Source: Deinococcus roseus
Lineage (GTDB): Bacteria > Deinococcota > Deinococci > Deinococcales > Deinococcaceae
Reading direction: 5' to 3'
Assembly (NCBI RefSeq): GCF_014646895.1
Contig: NZ_BMOD01000044.1
Span: 1 to 20,150 of the forward strand
Length of the DNA: 20,150 nucleotides
In this document: positions 1 through 8,433 of the stretch, one piece after another
Position numbering within the stretch: the stretch's first letter is position 1
Layout of the letters: each line of letters starts with the position of its first letter
Notes under the pieces: generated by a model
What the model was told of the DNA's origin: nothing
The model's database searches: none
The model's input: the letters and a program-made list of their open reading frames with translations, nothing else
Program-made: the position numbers and the translations under genes

Positions 1-51
1 TTGCAAAAGTGCGTGTGGGACGCTTCTTCAGAAGATGCTTTTGAGGTGAAC

Positions 52-829
52 AGCGACACCTTTGTGTGGTTTGGCCTTTCAGGGTAGGGATACCTTTGTG
101 TGGTTTGGCCTTTCAGAATAGGGATACCTTTGTGTGGTTTGGCTGCGGCTTCCATAGCGACACCTTTGTGTGGTTTTGACCTCAAAATCAAATTTTTTCA
201 TCCTAAACAATGAAAATCAGAATCAAAATTTTTTATGGTGCAAGAATGCCTTTGCGTGATTTTAGGGATACCTTTGTGTGGTTTGGCTGCGGCTTCTATA
301 GCGACACCTTTGTGTGGTTTGGAAACCAAAATCAAGTTTTTTCCTTTGCTGCATTAACACCAGCTCACCTGAGAGTCTTTTCGTGTGGTTTGGCTCAGGA
401 TGGCCTTGATCCAGGGAAAACTCAAAAAATAGGGATACCTTTGTGTGGTTTGCAGTCCATGGCTCTTTCTGGACGATTTTTGAAAAATCAGAATTTCCTC
501 TCTGAAAAAGCAAATATGGCACTAGGGATACCTTTGTGTGGTTTGATCTCCAAAATAGGGATACCTTTGTGTGGTTTTGGAGGTAAAACGCCATATTTGC
601 TTTGTGGGAGAAGAAATATGGCACTAGGGATACCTTTGTGTGGTTGGCCTCCAAAATAGGGATACCTTTGTGTGGTTGTAGGGATACCTTTGTGTGGTTT
701 ATTTTGTCCTAGGGATACCTTTGTGTGGTTGGTCAAACCTCCTAGGGATACCTTTGTGTGGTTCGACCCAAAAACTAGGGATAATTTTGTGTGGTTTGAC
801 CCCCAGAATAGGGATACCTTTGTGTGGTT
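52..829 (+). repeat. Iteron array, probable plasmid replication origin
   Basis: About 17 direct copies of a unit with core GGGATACCTTTGTGTGGTTT begin near 52, 85, 119, 155, 263, 299, 371, 430, 523, 556, 625, 657, 679, 710, 743, 776 and 809. Three copies (52, 155, 299) carry the variant start AGCGACACC, and those at 371 and 776 are degenerate. A fragment at 246-262 may be a decayed copy. Most spacings are 31-36 bp, about three helical turns, with one of 22 bp, so Rep bound to the sites would line up on one face of the DNA. All copies point toward the rep gene. AT-rich stretches at 180-240 and 881-908 are candidate unwinding regions. I found no convincing DnaA box. Iterons upstream of a Rep gene are the standard layout of theta-replicating, Rep-controlled plasmids. 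Long open frames through this stretch on both strands are only translations of the repeat. Confidence 0.93.
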
Positions 830-871
830 CAGACCTTGTTTTGCGTCCAGAACGGAATGATTTTCGTTACA

Positions 872-917
872 CTGTTGTTGTTTTCTTTTATTATTTAATA
901 TATATAAACAACAACAG
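872..917 (+). promoter_or_regulatory. rep promoter framed by a 12-bp inverted repeat
   Basis: A perfect inverted repeat, CTGTTGTTGTTT at 872-883 and AAACAACAACAG at 906-917, flanks a 22-bp stretch made only of A and T except for one C. A possible -35 (TTGTTT, 878-883) lies in the left arm. A possible -10 (TATATA, 901-906) sits 17 bp further on, and transcription would start in the right arm. The arms do not resemble the iteron. The layout fits an autorepression operator for Rep. The AT-rich centre could also serve as an unwinding element. The positions are read from the sequence; the function is inferred. Confidence 0.6.
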
Positions 918-928
918 AAAGCAGAGAC

Positions 929-2332
929 ATGTCCAAAAACCCCAACAAATCCCAGATGGACCGGCGAGACGAACGCAACACTGCCCGTCTTGGCATCATC
1001 AGCATGCAGAGTCGGGTGGACACCAGCGTGACAAAATGGGATGCCGAATGGCAGATCGACGGGCGCCCTTACCGCATCCAGTGTTTTGCCCCCAAAGGCA
1101 GACCCCACGGTGTAGACACCGATGTGGTCCTGGCCATCCAGACCCTCTATGTGCGGGCGGGTTGCCCGGTGCATGGCTGGGTGCACACCACGGCTTACGA
1201 ACTGCGAGAAATGTCTGGAATGGCCCAGAACGGCCTCAATTACCACCGTTTGAAAGACAGCTTGCTGCGTCTTGCCACCACCAGCTTCCTGGTGAGCGAA
1301 GGCTGGCATGACCACATTGGTCGGCGCAAGTGGGACACCGACACCATGCGTTACATTGACCGCATCAAATACCGGGAATTTGATGTTCAATCTGACCTCC
1401 CTGGACTGGATGAGACGGCAAGCCTCAGCATCAAACTGGGAGACCAGCTGGCAGAAAGCATCCGGGCTGGATACACCCAGGCACTGGACAGTCAACTGCT
1501 GTTGCAGCTTGAGCAGCCCCCTGCCCGTGCCCTGTGCAGGTTGCTGGAAAGTTACCGCATGCAGCCAGATGGAAGCCGCCTGATGCAGCTCTCGGTGCAA
1601 CTTGAAGACTGGCGGCAAGCCTGCGGGATCGTCAGTGACCGTTCCGAGATTGTGCGTCGTGCCCTGATTCCTGCCCATGAGGAACTCATTGCTGCCAGAT
1701 ACCTGCGGGAAGTGGTGATCGAAGGAAGGGGCATGAAGCAAATCCTGACGTACCACTTTCAGTCTTCAGATGCTCCAGATCCAGCCCTGGTGGCCACCCT
1801 CAGGGATGTCGGCTTTTCTGTGGGCGCCGCACAGGAAGTCAGCAAACTTTATGGAGACAGGGTGGAACAGGCTGTCCAGTATGCACTGGAACGCCGGGCC
1901 ACAGGGTACCAGATCAAGAACATGCCAGGTTTCATCGTGGATTATCTGAAAAGCGAGGACAAGTACAGCCCGGCCCCTGTGGTGGAAGTGCAACCCATGC
2001 AACCAGAAACAACCACAGAGCGGGTGCGTCAGGCCACCCAGCTGGCAGAAGAAAAGGCCATGAGGGAAGCTGAAGCTGCACAACAGTTCCTGAAGGCACT
2101 CACCCCCCAGGAACAATACCAGGAAGCCAAAGCAGCCCTGACCATGCTGCTCAAAAAGCACCTCAGCAAGCATGAAATGAAACGCCTGGAAGAGGCTTGC
2201 CTCTCAGGTCAAATTCTGGCCGGAGAACTGAAGGAGCAGGTGTTGCTTGCCACCAGTCGCCTGTCTCTGGCTGAGTTCATGGATTCCCTCAAGAAACAAC
2301 TGCAATCTTTTGGCCTGCCTGTTGCCGAATGA
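929..2332 (+). CDS. repA: Plasmid replication initiator protein, RPA family
   Basis: This 467-residue protein resembles the replication initiator protein A (RPA) family found on deinococcal and some proteobacterial plasmids. Such proteins bind iterons and open the origin. The family-like part covers roughly residues 20-275, with an Arg-rich N-terminus and the segment VHTTAYELREMSGMAQNGLN (about 85-104) that looks like a winged-helix recognition region. A second helical module near 285-335 ends in IKNMPGFIVDYLKS, typical of winged-helix domains of replication proteins. The C-terminus (about 370-467) is Gln/Glu-rich and helical, and could mediate dimerisation. The ATG at 929 is the first start after the promoter; the ribosome binding site is weak (AGAAAGCAGAG), which would suit low expression. 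It ends 15 bp from the convergent S41 protease gene. The iteron array directly upstream supports the assignment. The family call rests on recognition of the sequence, not on a profile search. Confidence 0.88.
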   Translation: MSKNPNKSQMDRRDERNTARLGIISMQSRVDTSVTKWDAEWQIDGRPYRIQCFAPKGRPHGVDTDVVLAIQTLYVRAGCPVHGWVHTTAYELREMSGMAQNGLNYHRLKDSLLRLATTSFLVSEGWHDHIGRRKWDTDTMRYIDRIKYREFDVQSDLPGLDETASLSIKLGDQLAESIRAGYTQALDSQLLLQLEQPPARALCRLLESYRMQPDGSRLMQLSVQLEDWRQACGIVSDRSEIVRRALIPAHEELIAARYLREVVIEGRGMKQILTYHFQSSDAPDPALVATLRDVGFSVGAAQEVSKLYGDRVEQAVQYALERRATGYQIKNMPGFIVDYLKSEDKYSPAPVVEVQPMQPETTTERVRQATQLAEEKAMREAEAAQQFLKALTPQEQYQEAKAALTMLLKKHLSKHEMKRLEEACLSGQILAGELKEQVLLATSRLSLAEFMDSLKKQLQSFGLPVAE

Positions 2333-2347
2333 CCGGAATGCTGATCC

Positions 2348-4021
2348 TCACCACCCCTCCTGCAGCAATTTCACTGCGGCTTCCAGCTCCACATCTTTTC
2401 CCTGAACGTATTTCTGCTGGAAAGCCTTCAGGTCCAGAGGGATGTTCAGGTCTGGTGCGATCCCACCCTCCCCTGTTCCTTTTTCCACCTGAATGTTCCC
2501 CTGGGCATCCAGAGAACGACCATCCGGGAATTGCACTTGCAGACCGCCTGGCATGTTGAAACGCAGAGGACGGGTCAGCACCCCAAAAGCACCTGCTGTG
2601 CTGGAGAAACCCACAACCTTCACCTGGGGCTGGTTTTTGAGCATCAGGGGGATGCCTTCTGCTGAACTGGCCGTGCGGGCATTGATCAGCACCACCATAG
2701 GCCTGGTGAAGGCAGGTTGGGCTGCCTCTGCCTTCAAAACCTCTGAAGAATTCACCAGAAAGCTGCTGGTCCATAAATTGAAATAGCTGACCTGTTCGTA
2801 GAAGGTGCTGCTTTTCAGGAAATGCCCGGAAATTCTGGCGGCCAGTTCATCTTCTCCACCGGGATTGTCCCGCAAATCCAGCACCAGTCCAGAAATCTTT
2901 TGCTGGTTCCAGCTTGCAAGCACATCTGAAACTTCCTGTTCAGGGTCAGGGCTGGCATCGCTGGACAGTAGGAATTTGATTTTCAGGTATGCGTATTTTC
3001 CCTGCAGAACTTGATGCTCGATGGGAGATTGCTGCAGATCCTGCTGGGTCAGGCTGGGCTGGGTTTTTTTCAGGGAGGCAAAACCATCCTGCACGAAGGT
3101 CAGGGAAACTGTTTTCAGGGATTGACTGGGATTGCGAAAGGCAAGCTGCACTTTTTCTCCCACCTTGCCCCTCAGGAGCATGCGGCCCTGGCTTTCCCTC
3201 TGCTGGAAAGCGCTGGAAGCACTGCCCAGCAAAAATTTCACCTGCTGATAAGCCTGGAGAGCAGGTTTGCCATTGACTCGAACCAGTTCGGCACCTGGCT
3301 GGATGCCTGCTTTTGCAGCAGGACTTCCCGGCAGCACCAGCGAAATGCGCACTTCCTTGCTGTCCAGTTGCAGGGCGCTCAGGCCCACCCCACCCCCATA
3401 CAGCCTTGCAAAAACCGGGTTGCCGTCCAGCAGGTTCTCATGCTGAATGCGCACATGTCCGTCCTGAAATGCCTGCAGGTATTCCCGCAAAGTCAGGTAA
3501 AACCCTGTCTGGTCCTGGTTTTTCTGGGCCTGCTCAAATCGGGGCAGAAAGCTTGCTTTCAAATGCTCCCACTGGATTTGTTTCCAGTCTCCAAACGGGT
3601 ATTTCTGTTCAAGTTGCTGGTGCAATTGCAAAAAGGCTTCTGGATAAGACAGGCTGGAAAAATTCTGCACGGGTGGATGCCTGAGCACTCCGGCCTGGGA
3701 CACCAGCAGCAATTGCAGAGCGATGCCCAGCACGCCCAGAGTTCCCTTCAGGATCCTCAGGATTCTGTTTCTGGGTTGCAGCTTCCAGCGCGTTTCAACC
3801 AGACCGCTGATCAGAAGCAGCACTGCCACCCCATAAAACACACCACTTAAAAAAGACAGGTCACTCAGCAGGGCGCTGATCAGCGCAATCAGCATCCCCA
3901 GCGCAGCCACGCTCAGCAGAATTTTCTTCTGAAACAGCATCCCCAGCAGCAAAAACACATTCAAGGTCAGCAATGCCATTTGCCATCCGGTCAGCCACAA
4001 AAAACCCATCCAGTCCGTCAT
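2348..4021 (-). CDS. Membrane-anchored S41 family peptidase with PDZ domain
   Basis: This 557-residue protein starts with about four transmembrane helices (near 10-30, 33-52, 56-74 and 90-110), followed by an extracytoplasmic protease region. A PDZ-like segment covers about 205-290 (GGGVGLSAL, then SPAAKAGIQPGAELVRVNG). The S41 core follows, with GLVLDLRDNPGG at 378-389, the catalytic serine region NARTASSAEG at 447-456 (Ser452 or Ser453) and the late motif GGIAPD at 519-524. S41 enzymes are C-terminal processing-type serine proteases with a Ser/Lys or Ser-based tetrad. The multi-helix N-terminus is unusual compared with CtpA, which has one signal or anchor. Start choice is uncertain: a GGAGG lies only 1 nt before the ATG used here and 13 nt before the next in-frame ATG (residue 5). 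It follows the mannosidase on the same strand but is separated from it by a possible terminator. The substrate is unknown. Confidence 0.85.
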   Translation of the reverse strand: MTDWMGFLWLTGWQMALLTLNVFLLLGMLFQKKILLSVAALGMLIALISALLSDLSFLSGVFYGVAVLLLISGLVETRWKLQPRNRILRILKGTLGVLGIALQLLLVSQAGVLRHPPVQNFSSLSYPEAFLQLHQQLEQKYPFGDWKQIQWEHLKASFLPRFEQAQKNQDQTGFYLTLREYLQAFQDGHVRIQHENLLDGNPVFARLYGGGVGLSALQLDSKEVRISLVLPGSPAAKAGIQPGAELVRVNGKPALQAYQQVKFLLGSASSAFQQRESQGRMLLRGKVGEKVQLAFRNPSQSLKTVSLTFVQDGFASLKKTQPSLTQQDLQQSPIEHQVLQGKYAYLKIKFLLSSDASPDPEQEVSDVLASWNQQKISGLVLDLRDNPGGEDELAARISGHFLKSSTFYEQVSYFNLWTSSFLVNSSEVLKAEAAQPAFTRPMVVLINARTASSAEGIPLMLKNQPQVKVVGFSSTAGAFGVLTRPLRFNMPGGLQVQFPDGRSLDAQGNIQVEKGTGEGGIAPDLNIPLDLKAFQQKYVQGKDVELEAAVKLLQEGW

Positions 4022-4042
4022 GCCTCCAGAATGGATGGGGAA

Positions 4043-4084
4043 TGCAAAGGTTCAGGTCAGGTTTTGCAAAGGTTCTGCAAAGGT
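4043..4084. repeat. Three helically phased TGCAAAGGT direct repeats
   Basis: TGCAAAGGT occurs at 4043-4051, 4065-4073 and 4076-4084. The spacings are 22 and 11 bp, that is two turns and one turn of the helix. The set lies just upstream of the S41 protease gene, within about 60 bp of its start, and so in its promoter or leader. Direct repeats on one helical face suggest a binding array for a regulator. No clear -10 box is visible here. Confidence 0.5.
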
Positions 4085-4121
4085 CTGGAGCGGTCTGGAG
4101 CGGTCTGGAGCGGTCTGGAAA
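4082..4121. repeat. Four tandem 10-bp units GGTCTGGAGC
   Basis: The 10-bp unit GGTCTGGAGC is repeated three times without change (4082-4111) and a fourth time with the last bases altered (4112-4121). It lies between the S41 protease gene and the possible terminator after the mannosidase gene. A period near one helical turn allows a stacked protein array, but slippage during replication would also produce this, and copy number may vary between strains. Confidence 0.8.
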
Positions 4122-4124
4122 AGA

Positions 4125-4159
4125 AGAGGGCAACCCAGAAGGCAACGGATCTGCCCTCT
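4125..4159 (-). terminator. Possible terminator after the mannosidase gene
   Basis: Read on the minus strand, an 8-bp stem AGAGGGCA/TGCCCTCT (4159-4152 and 4132-4125) encloses a 19-nt loop and is followed by TCTTTTCC. It starts 6 nt beyond the mannosidase stop codon. The loop is large and the T tract is short, so termination may be weak. If it works, the S41 gene needs its own promoter in 4022-4124. Confidence 0.45.
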
Positions 4160-4165
4160 GGAAGC

Positions 4166-7100
4166 TCACTGTGGGATCAACCTGAAACTTTGCACCTGAT
4201 AAGGGGTGATCTCTGTTGCACCTTGCAGCTCCTCTTCCAGCAGATTCACCGGTCCAGAGACCTGCAGGCCTTCTGCCTTCACCTGCACTCTGGACCGGCC
4301 TCCATGGGCCTCGTAGAGCCTCAGAATGAATCCCTTTCCATCCTCGGCCTGCTTGAAGGCCGAGAACCGCGCCCCTTCACCTTGCACCTGCAGGAAGGAC
4401 TGCTGGGAGGGCCAGTTTCCTGTGGGCGAACTCCAGATGCCCAGTGCAGGACTGTTGAGGTTGTGGGCTTGCTGCACGTTACCATTGCGCCAGTCTCCAG
4501 CGTGAGGATAAAGGGCATAGGTGAAATGGTGTTCCCCTTCATCTGCCAGAGGGTCAGGGTAGAGGGGAGCGCGGTGCAGGGTCAGGCCCAGCGTGTTGCC
4601 CAGCGCACTGTGACCGTATTTGCCGTTGTTCAGCAGGCCCACCCCGAAAGTGGCCTCGCTGAGGTCGGCCCAGCGGTGGGCGGGCACCTCGAACTGGGCC
4701 TGCTGCCAGGAGGTGTTGCGGTGGGTGGCCCGGGGAAGGGCACCGTAGGCGGTTTCAAACCAGGCTTCATGGCTGCGCACATTGAGGGGAAAATAAGCCC
4801 TGAGCAGGGTTCTGCGGCCTTCACACATCAGGGTGGTCTGGATGTCGAGCCGCCTGGAGGTGGCCGAAAGCCCATACCTCTGGACCAGTTTTGTGCCGTT
4901 GTGCTCACGCCCCACCTCGATGGCGGCTTGCAAAGGGCCGTGCTGCACCAGCACTGGAGGGGCACTGGCTGTGATCTCCTGACCGTCCAGTGCGTAAAAG
5001 GGATCCACATCCCAGGCTTCCCAGTGGCGGGGCAGATCCGGGTAGGCCCAGATCTGGTTTCCCCGGCCTGAGAGCACCTGCCGCCCGGTGGCTTTGTCTG
5101 TCAGGCTGTGAAGGGTTCCATCTGCTCCGATTTCTGCTTTCAGGTGGGCGTTTTCCAGGATGTTTGAGGTGGCCTGCACCTGCGGTTCTGCCTGTGCACT
5201 TTCCTGCAAAAACACCCCGAGGGCCAGATGCCCGAACGCTGGAATCTGCAGGTCAGCAGCTGCCAGAATCAGGGTCTCACCTTCCCTCTGGAACGGCACA
5301 TTCTGACCTTCTGCAGTGCGAAGCTGGAAACCTCCATCCAGAGGACAGGACACCGTGGCTTGCAAAGGAGCAACATCTAGGGTGAGGTTCCACAACACCA
5401 GGGTCTGGTCTGCCCCCTCCACCTGAATCTGGTTGCTGAGCTGCTGCAGGGCCTCCTCACGAAGCTTGAGGGTTTGCCCTTTGACGCTTGCAAGGTTTTT
5501 CAGGGTGTCCTGATACACCTCATGCACGCTGGAACCGGGCAGCACGTCATGGAAGTGGTGCAGCAGGAAGGTGGTCCACAGGTCATGCAGTTTTTCTGCA
5601 GGGTAATCTGTTTTCAGGAGCAAAGTGCAGAGGGCACAGGCCGCTTCTGCTTCCGGGAGCAGGTGCTCAAGTTCCCGGTGCAGTTTCTTGGTGTGGGCCT
5701 GGGTGGTGTAGGTGCCCCGGTGCAGTTCCAGGTACTGTTCTCCCACCCAGACCGGCAAACTGGAGCTTTCCCGCTCTGCCCGCTCATAAAGGTCTTCTAC
5801 CCTGCCCATTTCCAGCTCTGGCAGGCCCGGGAAGGATTGCAGGCGCTGGTGGCGCTCCAGCATTTCTTCGGTGGGGCCTCCTCCGCCATCTCCGTACCCG
5901 AAAGACAGCAGGGTGGTGTCAAAGAAGCGCTTGCCCCTGAAGTTTTTCCAGGTTTCTGCAACGTCGAAGGCTTCGATGCTGCCGTTGTACCCCTGGTTGG
6001 GATTGCAGAAGGTGTGGGACAGCACCCGTGTGCCGTCCAGACCTTCCCAGTGGTACAGGTTGTAAGGGAAAACGTTGGTTTCGTTCCAGTTGAGTTTGCT
6101 GGTGAAAAAATACGGGATGCCTGCCAGTTTCAGCAACTGGGGCAGGTTGGCGGCATACCCGAAAGTGTCGGGCATCCAGCACACGCTGACCTTCTTCCCA
6201 AAGCGACTCTGAAAATACTGCTGGCCGTACAGCAGCTGTCTGGCCCAGGATTCCCCGGAGAGCAGGTTGCCGTCTGGCTCCACCCACATGCCTCCGATCA
6301 CTTCCCAGCGGCCTTCCTGAACGCGCTCCTTGATTTTCTCAAACATCTCGGGGTTGTCCTGCTCGATCCAGCGGTAAGCCTGTGCCGAAGACTGGTTGAA
6401 AGTGAAATCCTCAAAGCGCTCCATCAGGTTCAGCACCGTGCCAAAGGTGCGTTCGATTTTGCGGCGGGTTTCGTGGAAAGGCCACAACCAGGCCAGGTCG
6501 ATGTGGGCATGACCGGAAAGCAGCACTTTCCCCTCGCTGGGGTAGCGGTTTCTCAGGCGGATCAGGTGTTCTTTGAGGTGAACCTGACGTTCCTGCAACA
6601 CCGCACGGGTGTGCTCGGAGAGGGGCAAATCGGTTTTCTCGAAGTGCCACTCGTCCCACAGGCCTGCAACAAAACCGCTGGCTCTGGGGTGTTTCATCAG
6701 TTGCCCCAGGTAGCTGCGGCTGGGGGTTCTGGGCAAATCCAGACCTCTCAGGGCCTCTGCAATCAGGTCGGTGAGCATCTGGGCCTGCTCAGCTTTTGCG
6801 GCTTTTAAAAAGTATTTTGCAGCATCAAAGCAGGCCAGCAGGTCTTCACAGAAGCTGCGCACCTGTTCGTCCGGGATGAGCAGGCGGATTTCTTCGATGG
6901 TGTTGTGATAAATCGGGCTGCCAAACAGCCCTTTTGGGCTGGCGGTGATGTGGATGTCCAGGGTTTCTGCAGCTCTGGCTGCTTGCAGCACAGGATACTC
7001 CTTGTGATGAGGATTGAGTCCGCCGACCACCTGCCCGTTGACTTTCAGCAGGGCCTCGCCGCCCACGTAAGTTCTCAAATGCACTTTCTGACCTTCCCAG

Positions 7101-7312
7101 CTTTTCGGGAGTTGTGCAGCAAAACGCATCTGCACCGGGAAATTGCGGGAGGGCCACTCTGTTGAAGGGTCCCAGTCCTGCCAGTCTGCAGCGTCCCAGT
7201 GTCTGAACTGGGCCTGCTTTAAGGGAAGGCTGGCCTGGTCCCGCCAGGTGAGGAGTTCGTTCAGTTTCTGTTCCAGGCTGCCCAGTTGCTGTTCGGTGTG
7301 TTTGCTGTTCAT
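4166..7312 (-). CDS. Alpha-mannosidase, glycoside hydrolase family 38
   Basis: At 1048 residues this matches the length of class II (cytosolic/vacuolar, MAN2C1/AMS1-like) GH38 enzymes, which remove alpha-linked mannose with retention. An N-terminal sandwich-like region (1-250) precedes the catalytic barrel. The motif GHAHIDLAW supplies zinc ligands His270 and Asp272. WMPDTFGYAANLPQ (379-392) contains the nucleophile Asp382, which is also a metal ligand, and HHFHDVLPGSS (585-595) supplies the last zinc-ligand His, probably His588. Beta-rich domains follow to the end. There is no signal peptide, so it should act in the cytoplasm on imported mannosides. The ATG at 7312 has GAGG 4 nt upstream. 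A palindrome at 7328-7352 lies just before the start and may be its operator. Its neighbour is a sugar kinase. All visible catalytic motifs are intact. Confidence 0.95.
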   Translation of the reverse strand: MNSKHTEQQLGSLEQKLNELLTWRDQASLPLKQAQFRHWDAADWQDWDPSTEWPSRNFPVQMRFAAQLPKSWEGQKVHLRTYVGGEALLKVNGQVVGGLNPHHKEYPVLQAARAAETLDIHITASPKGLFGSPIYHNTIEEIRLLIPDEQVRSFCEDLLACFDAAKYFLKAAKAEQAQMLTDLIAEALRGLDLPRTPSRSYLGQLMKHPRASGFVAGLWDEWHFEKTDLPLSEHTRAVLQERQVHLKEHLIRLRNRYPSEGKVLLSGHAHIDLAWLWPFHETRRKIERTFGTVLNLMERFEDFTFNQSSAQAYRWIEQDNPEMFEKIKERVQEGRWEVIGGMWVEPDGNLLSGESWARQLLYGQQYFQSRFGKKVSVCWMPDTFGYAANLPQLLKLAGIPYFFTSKLNWNETNVFPYNLYHWEGLDGTRVLSHTFCNPNQGYNGSIEAFDVAETWKNFRGKRFFDTTLLSFGYGDGGGGPTEEMLERHQRLQSFPGLPELEMGRVEDLYERAERESSSLPVWVGEQYLELHRGTYTTQAHTKKLHRELEHLLPEAEAACALCTLLLKTDYPAEKLHDLWTTFLLHHFHDVLPGSSVHEVYQDTLKNLASVKGQTLKLREEALQQLSNQIQVEGADQTLVLWNLTLDVAPLQATVSCPLDGGFQLRTAEGQNVPFQREGETLILAAADLQIPAFGHLALGVFLQESAQAEPQVQATSNILENAHLKAEIGADGTLHSLTDKATGRQVLSGRGNQIWAYPDLPRHWEAWDVDPFYALDGQEITASAPPVLVQHGPLQAAIEVGREHNGTKLVQRYGLSATSRRLDIQTTLMCEGRRTLLRAYFPLNVRSHEAWFETAYGALPRATHRNTSWQQAQFEVPAHRWADLSEATFGVGLLNNGKYGHSALGNTLGLTLHRAPLYPDPLADEGEHHFTYALYPHAGDWRNGNVQQAHNLNSPALGIWSSPTGNWPSQQSFLQVQGEGARFSAFKQAEDGKGFILRLYEAHGGRSRVQVKAEGLQVSGPVNLLEEELQGATEITPYQVQSFRLIPQ

Positions 7313-7327
7313 GCTTCCTCTCCAGTC

Positions 7328-7352
7328 AATAACTCAATCATTTTGAGTTATT
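7328..7352. promoter_or_regulatory. Perfect 10-bp-arm palindrome before the mannosidase gene
   Basis: AATAACTCAA (7328-7337) and TTGAGTTATT (7343-7352) are exact inverted repeats around 5 nt. The site ends 16 bp from the mannosidase start codon. It is AT-rich and has no T tract after it on the minus strand, so it looks more like an operator for a dimeric regulator than a terminator. The regulator is not known. Confidence 0.6.
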
Positions 7353-7368
7353 TTGCTCCTTCTCCTCT

Positions 7369-7443
7369 GGGCTGTAAAGCCTCCGCCTTTCAGCCCACCT
7401 GAACAACCTGCTCCGATGGGGTGATCTCGGCAGGTTGCAGGTG
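7369..7443. other. Two adjacent hairpins after the sugar kinase gene
   Basis: The first hairpin pairs GGGCTG(T)AAAG (7369-7379) with CTTTCAGCCC (7387-7396). The second pairs CACCTG and CAACCTGC (7396-7411) with GCAGGTTG and CAGGTG (7430-7443), with short bulges and an extra CGA/TCG pair set inside. They lie in the 179-bp gap between kinase and mannosidase. Neither has a T tract on the minus strand. They may slow the 3' end of the kinase transcript, stabilise mRNA or act as a weak attenuator. No gene is visible in this gap. Confidence 0.5.
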
Positions 7444-7491
7444 CCTGATTGCAGTGGCCCAGTATGCCAATCAACACAATCCAGGCCTGCT

Positions 7492-8433
7492 CTAAATCTT
7501 TCTGGGTGCGATGTTTGACATGAAATCCTTTGGAGGAATCGCTCCCCTGTAAGCCAGTTTGCGTGCCGCCACCTGGTGCGCAAACCAGATGGCCTCTGGC
7601 AGGGACACTCCCAGCAACACCTGCTGCAGAAAAGCCCCATTCCAGCAGTCTCCGGCTCCAGTGGTGTCCAGCACCTGCTGTGCCTGGTCTGCAGCCACAT
7701 GTCCGGGGTGGCCCTGCTGTGCAAAATAAGCCCCATCTTCTCCACTTTTCAGCACCACACAGGGGTGCAATTTTGAGAGCACCAGCAGGGCTTCCTGAAT
7801 GGGAAGGTGGTCCAGTTCCAGCATCACCAGATCGGCAGGTGCACTGGGCAGCAGCACATCCACAAAAGGCAAAACCTCAAAAAATGCCTCTTTTCCCCGC
7901 TGCTGGCCTCCCCGAATTGCCCACAATCTGGGCCTGAAATTGGGATCATAAACCACCTGCACCCCTGCTGCTTTTGCCTGTTTCACAGCTTCCAGCACCG
8001 TTTGCTGGGCACTTTCGCTGATGGCCTGGGTGATGCCAGACACCAGCAGCATGCGGGCAGAAGCCAGATGTTCAGCATCCAGGTGCTCACACCTCAGCTG
8101 TGAAGCTGCACTGCCAGCACGCCGGTAGGTGAATTCCCGCTCTCCTCCGGGCAAGAGGCTGATGAAGTACATGCCGTTTTCACCGTCCACCAGAGGGACA
8201 TGCTGGGTGTCCACGCCTTCCTTTTGCCAGGCCTGCAAGAGGCCTGTCCCAAAAGGATCGTTCCCCACCCGACTGATGAAACTGGTTTTTAAACCCAGAC
8301 GGCTTCCCATCACCAGGGTGTTCAGCACATCTCCTCCGTAACTTCTGTGCAGGGTGGAGGTTTCACCCAGGGGCCGGTCTGCATGGAACTCCACCATGCA
8401 TTCCCCAATGCCAATCAGGTCCAGGGTTTTCAT
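7492..8433 (-). CDS. PfkB-family sugar kinase, KDG kinase-like
   Basis: This 313-residue protein is a ribokinase/PfkB-type carbohydrate kinase that transfers ATP phosphate to a sugar or sugar acid in the cytoplasm. The N-terminal GECMVEF (10-16), the glycine pair in YGGDVLNTL (32-40) and the YRRAGSAAS segment (103-111) resemble 2-keto-3-deoxygluconate kinases. DTTGAGD (256-262) is the PfkB signature 2 with catalytic Asp262 and the anion hole. The length is normal for the family. The substrate is not settled by sequence: KDG, fructose or a related ketose are all possible. The start codon overlaps the stop of a 31-codon upstream ORF (ATGA), so translation may be coupled; its own AGGTG is a fair binding site. 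It lies upstream of the mannosidase on the same strand, and a divergent MerR-type regulator is next door. Confidence 0.88.
   Translation of the reverse strand: MKTLDLIGIGECMVEFHADRPLGETSTLHRSYGGDVLNTLVMGSRLGLKTSFISRVGNDPFGTGLLQAWQKEGVDTQHVPLVDGENGMYFISLLPGGEREFTYRRAGSAASQLRCEHLDAEHLASARMLLVSGITQAISESAQQTVLEAVKQAKAAGVQVVYDPNFRPRLWAIRGGQQRGKEAFFEVLPFVDVLLPSAPADLVMLELDHLPIQEALLVLSKLHPCVVLKSGEDGAYFAQQGHPGHVAADQAQQVLDTTGAGDCWNGAFLQQVLLGVSLPEAIWFAHQVAARKLAYRGAIPPKDFMSNIAPRKI

Noticed and set aside
52..829. CRISPR array
   Set aside because: The repeated units are regularly phased but spacers are short (about 10 bp), repeated themselves and lie directly before a Rep gene; these are iterons.
210..1756. 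Open frames on both strands through the left region with repeated IGIPLCG or HTKVSL peptides
   Set aside because: They are translations of the iteron and then run antisense through rep; no ribosome binding sites and no family resemblance.
3980..6808. Long plus-strand frames opposite the S41 and mannosidase genes
   Set aside because: Both opposing genes have intact catalytic motifs; the plus frames have no recognisable domains.
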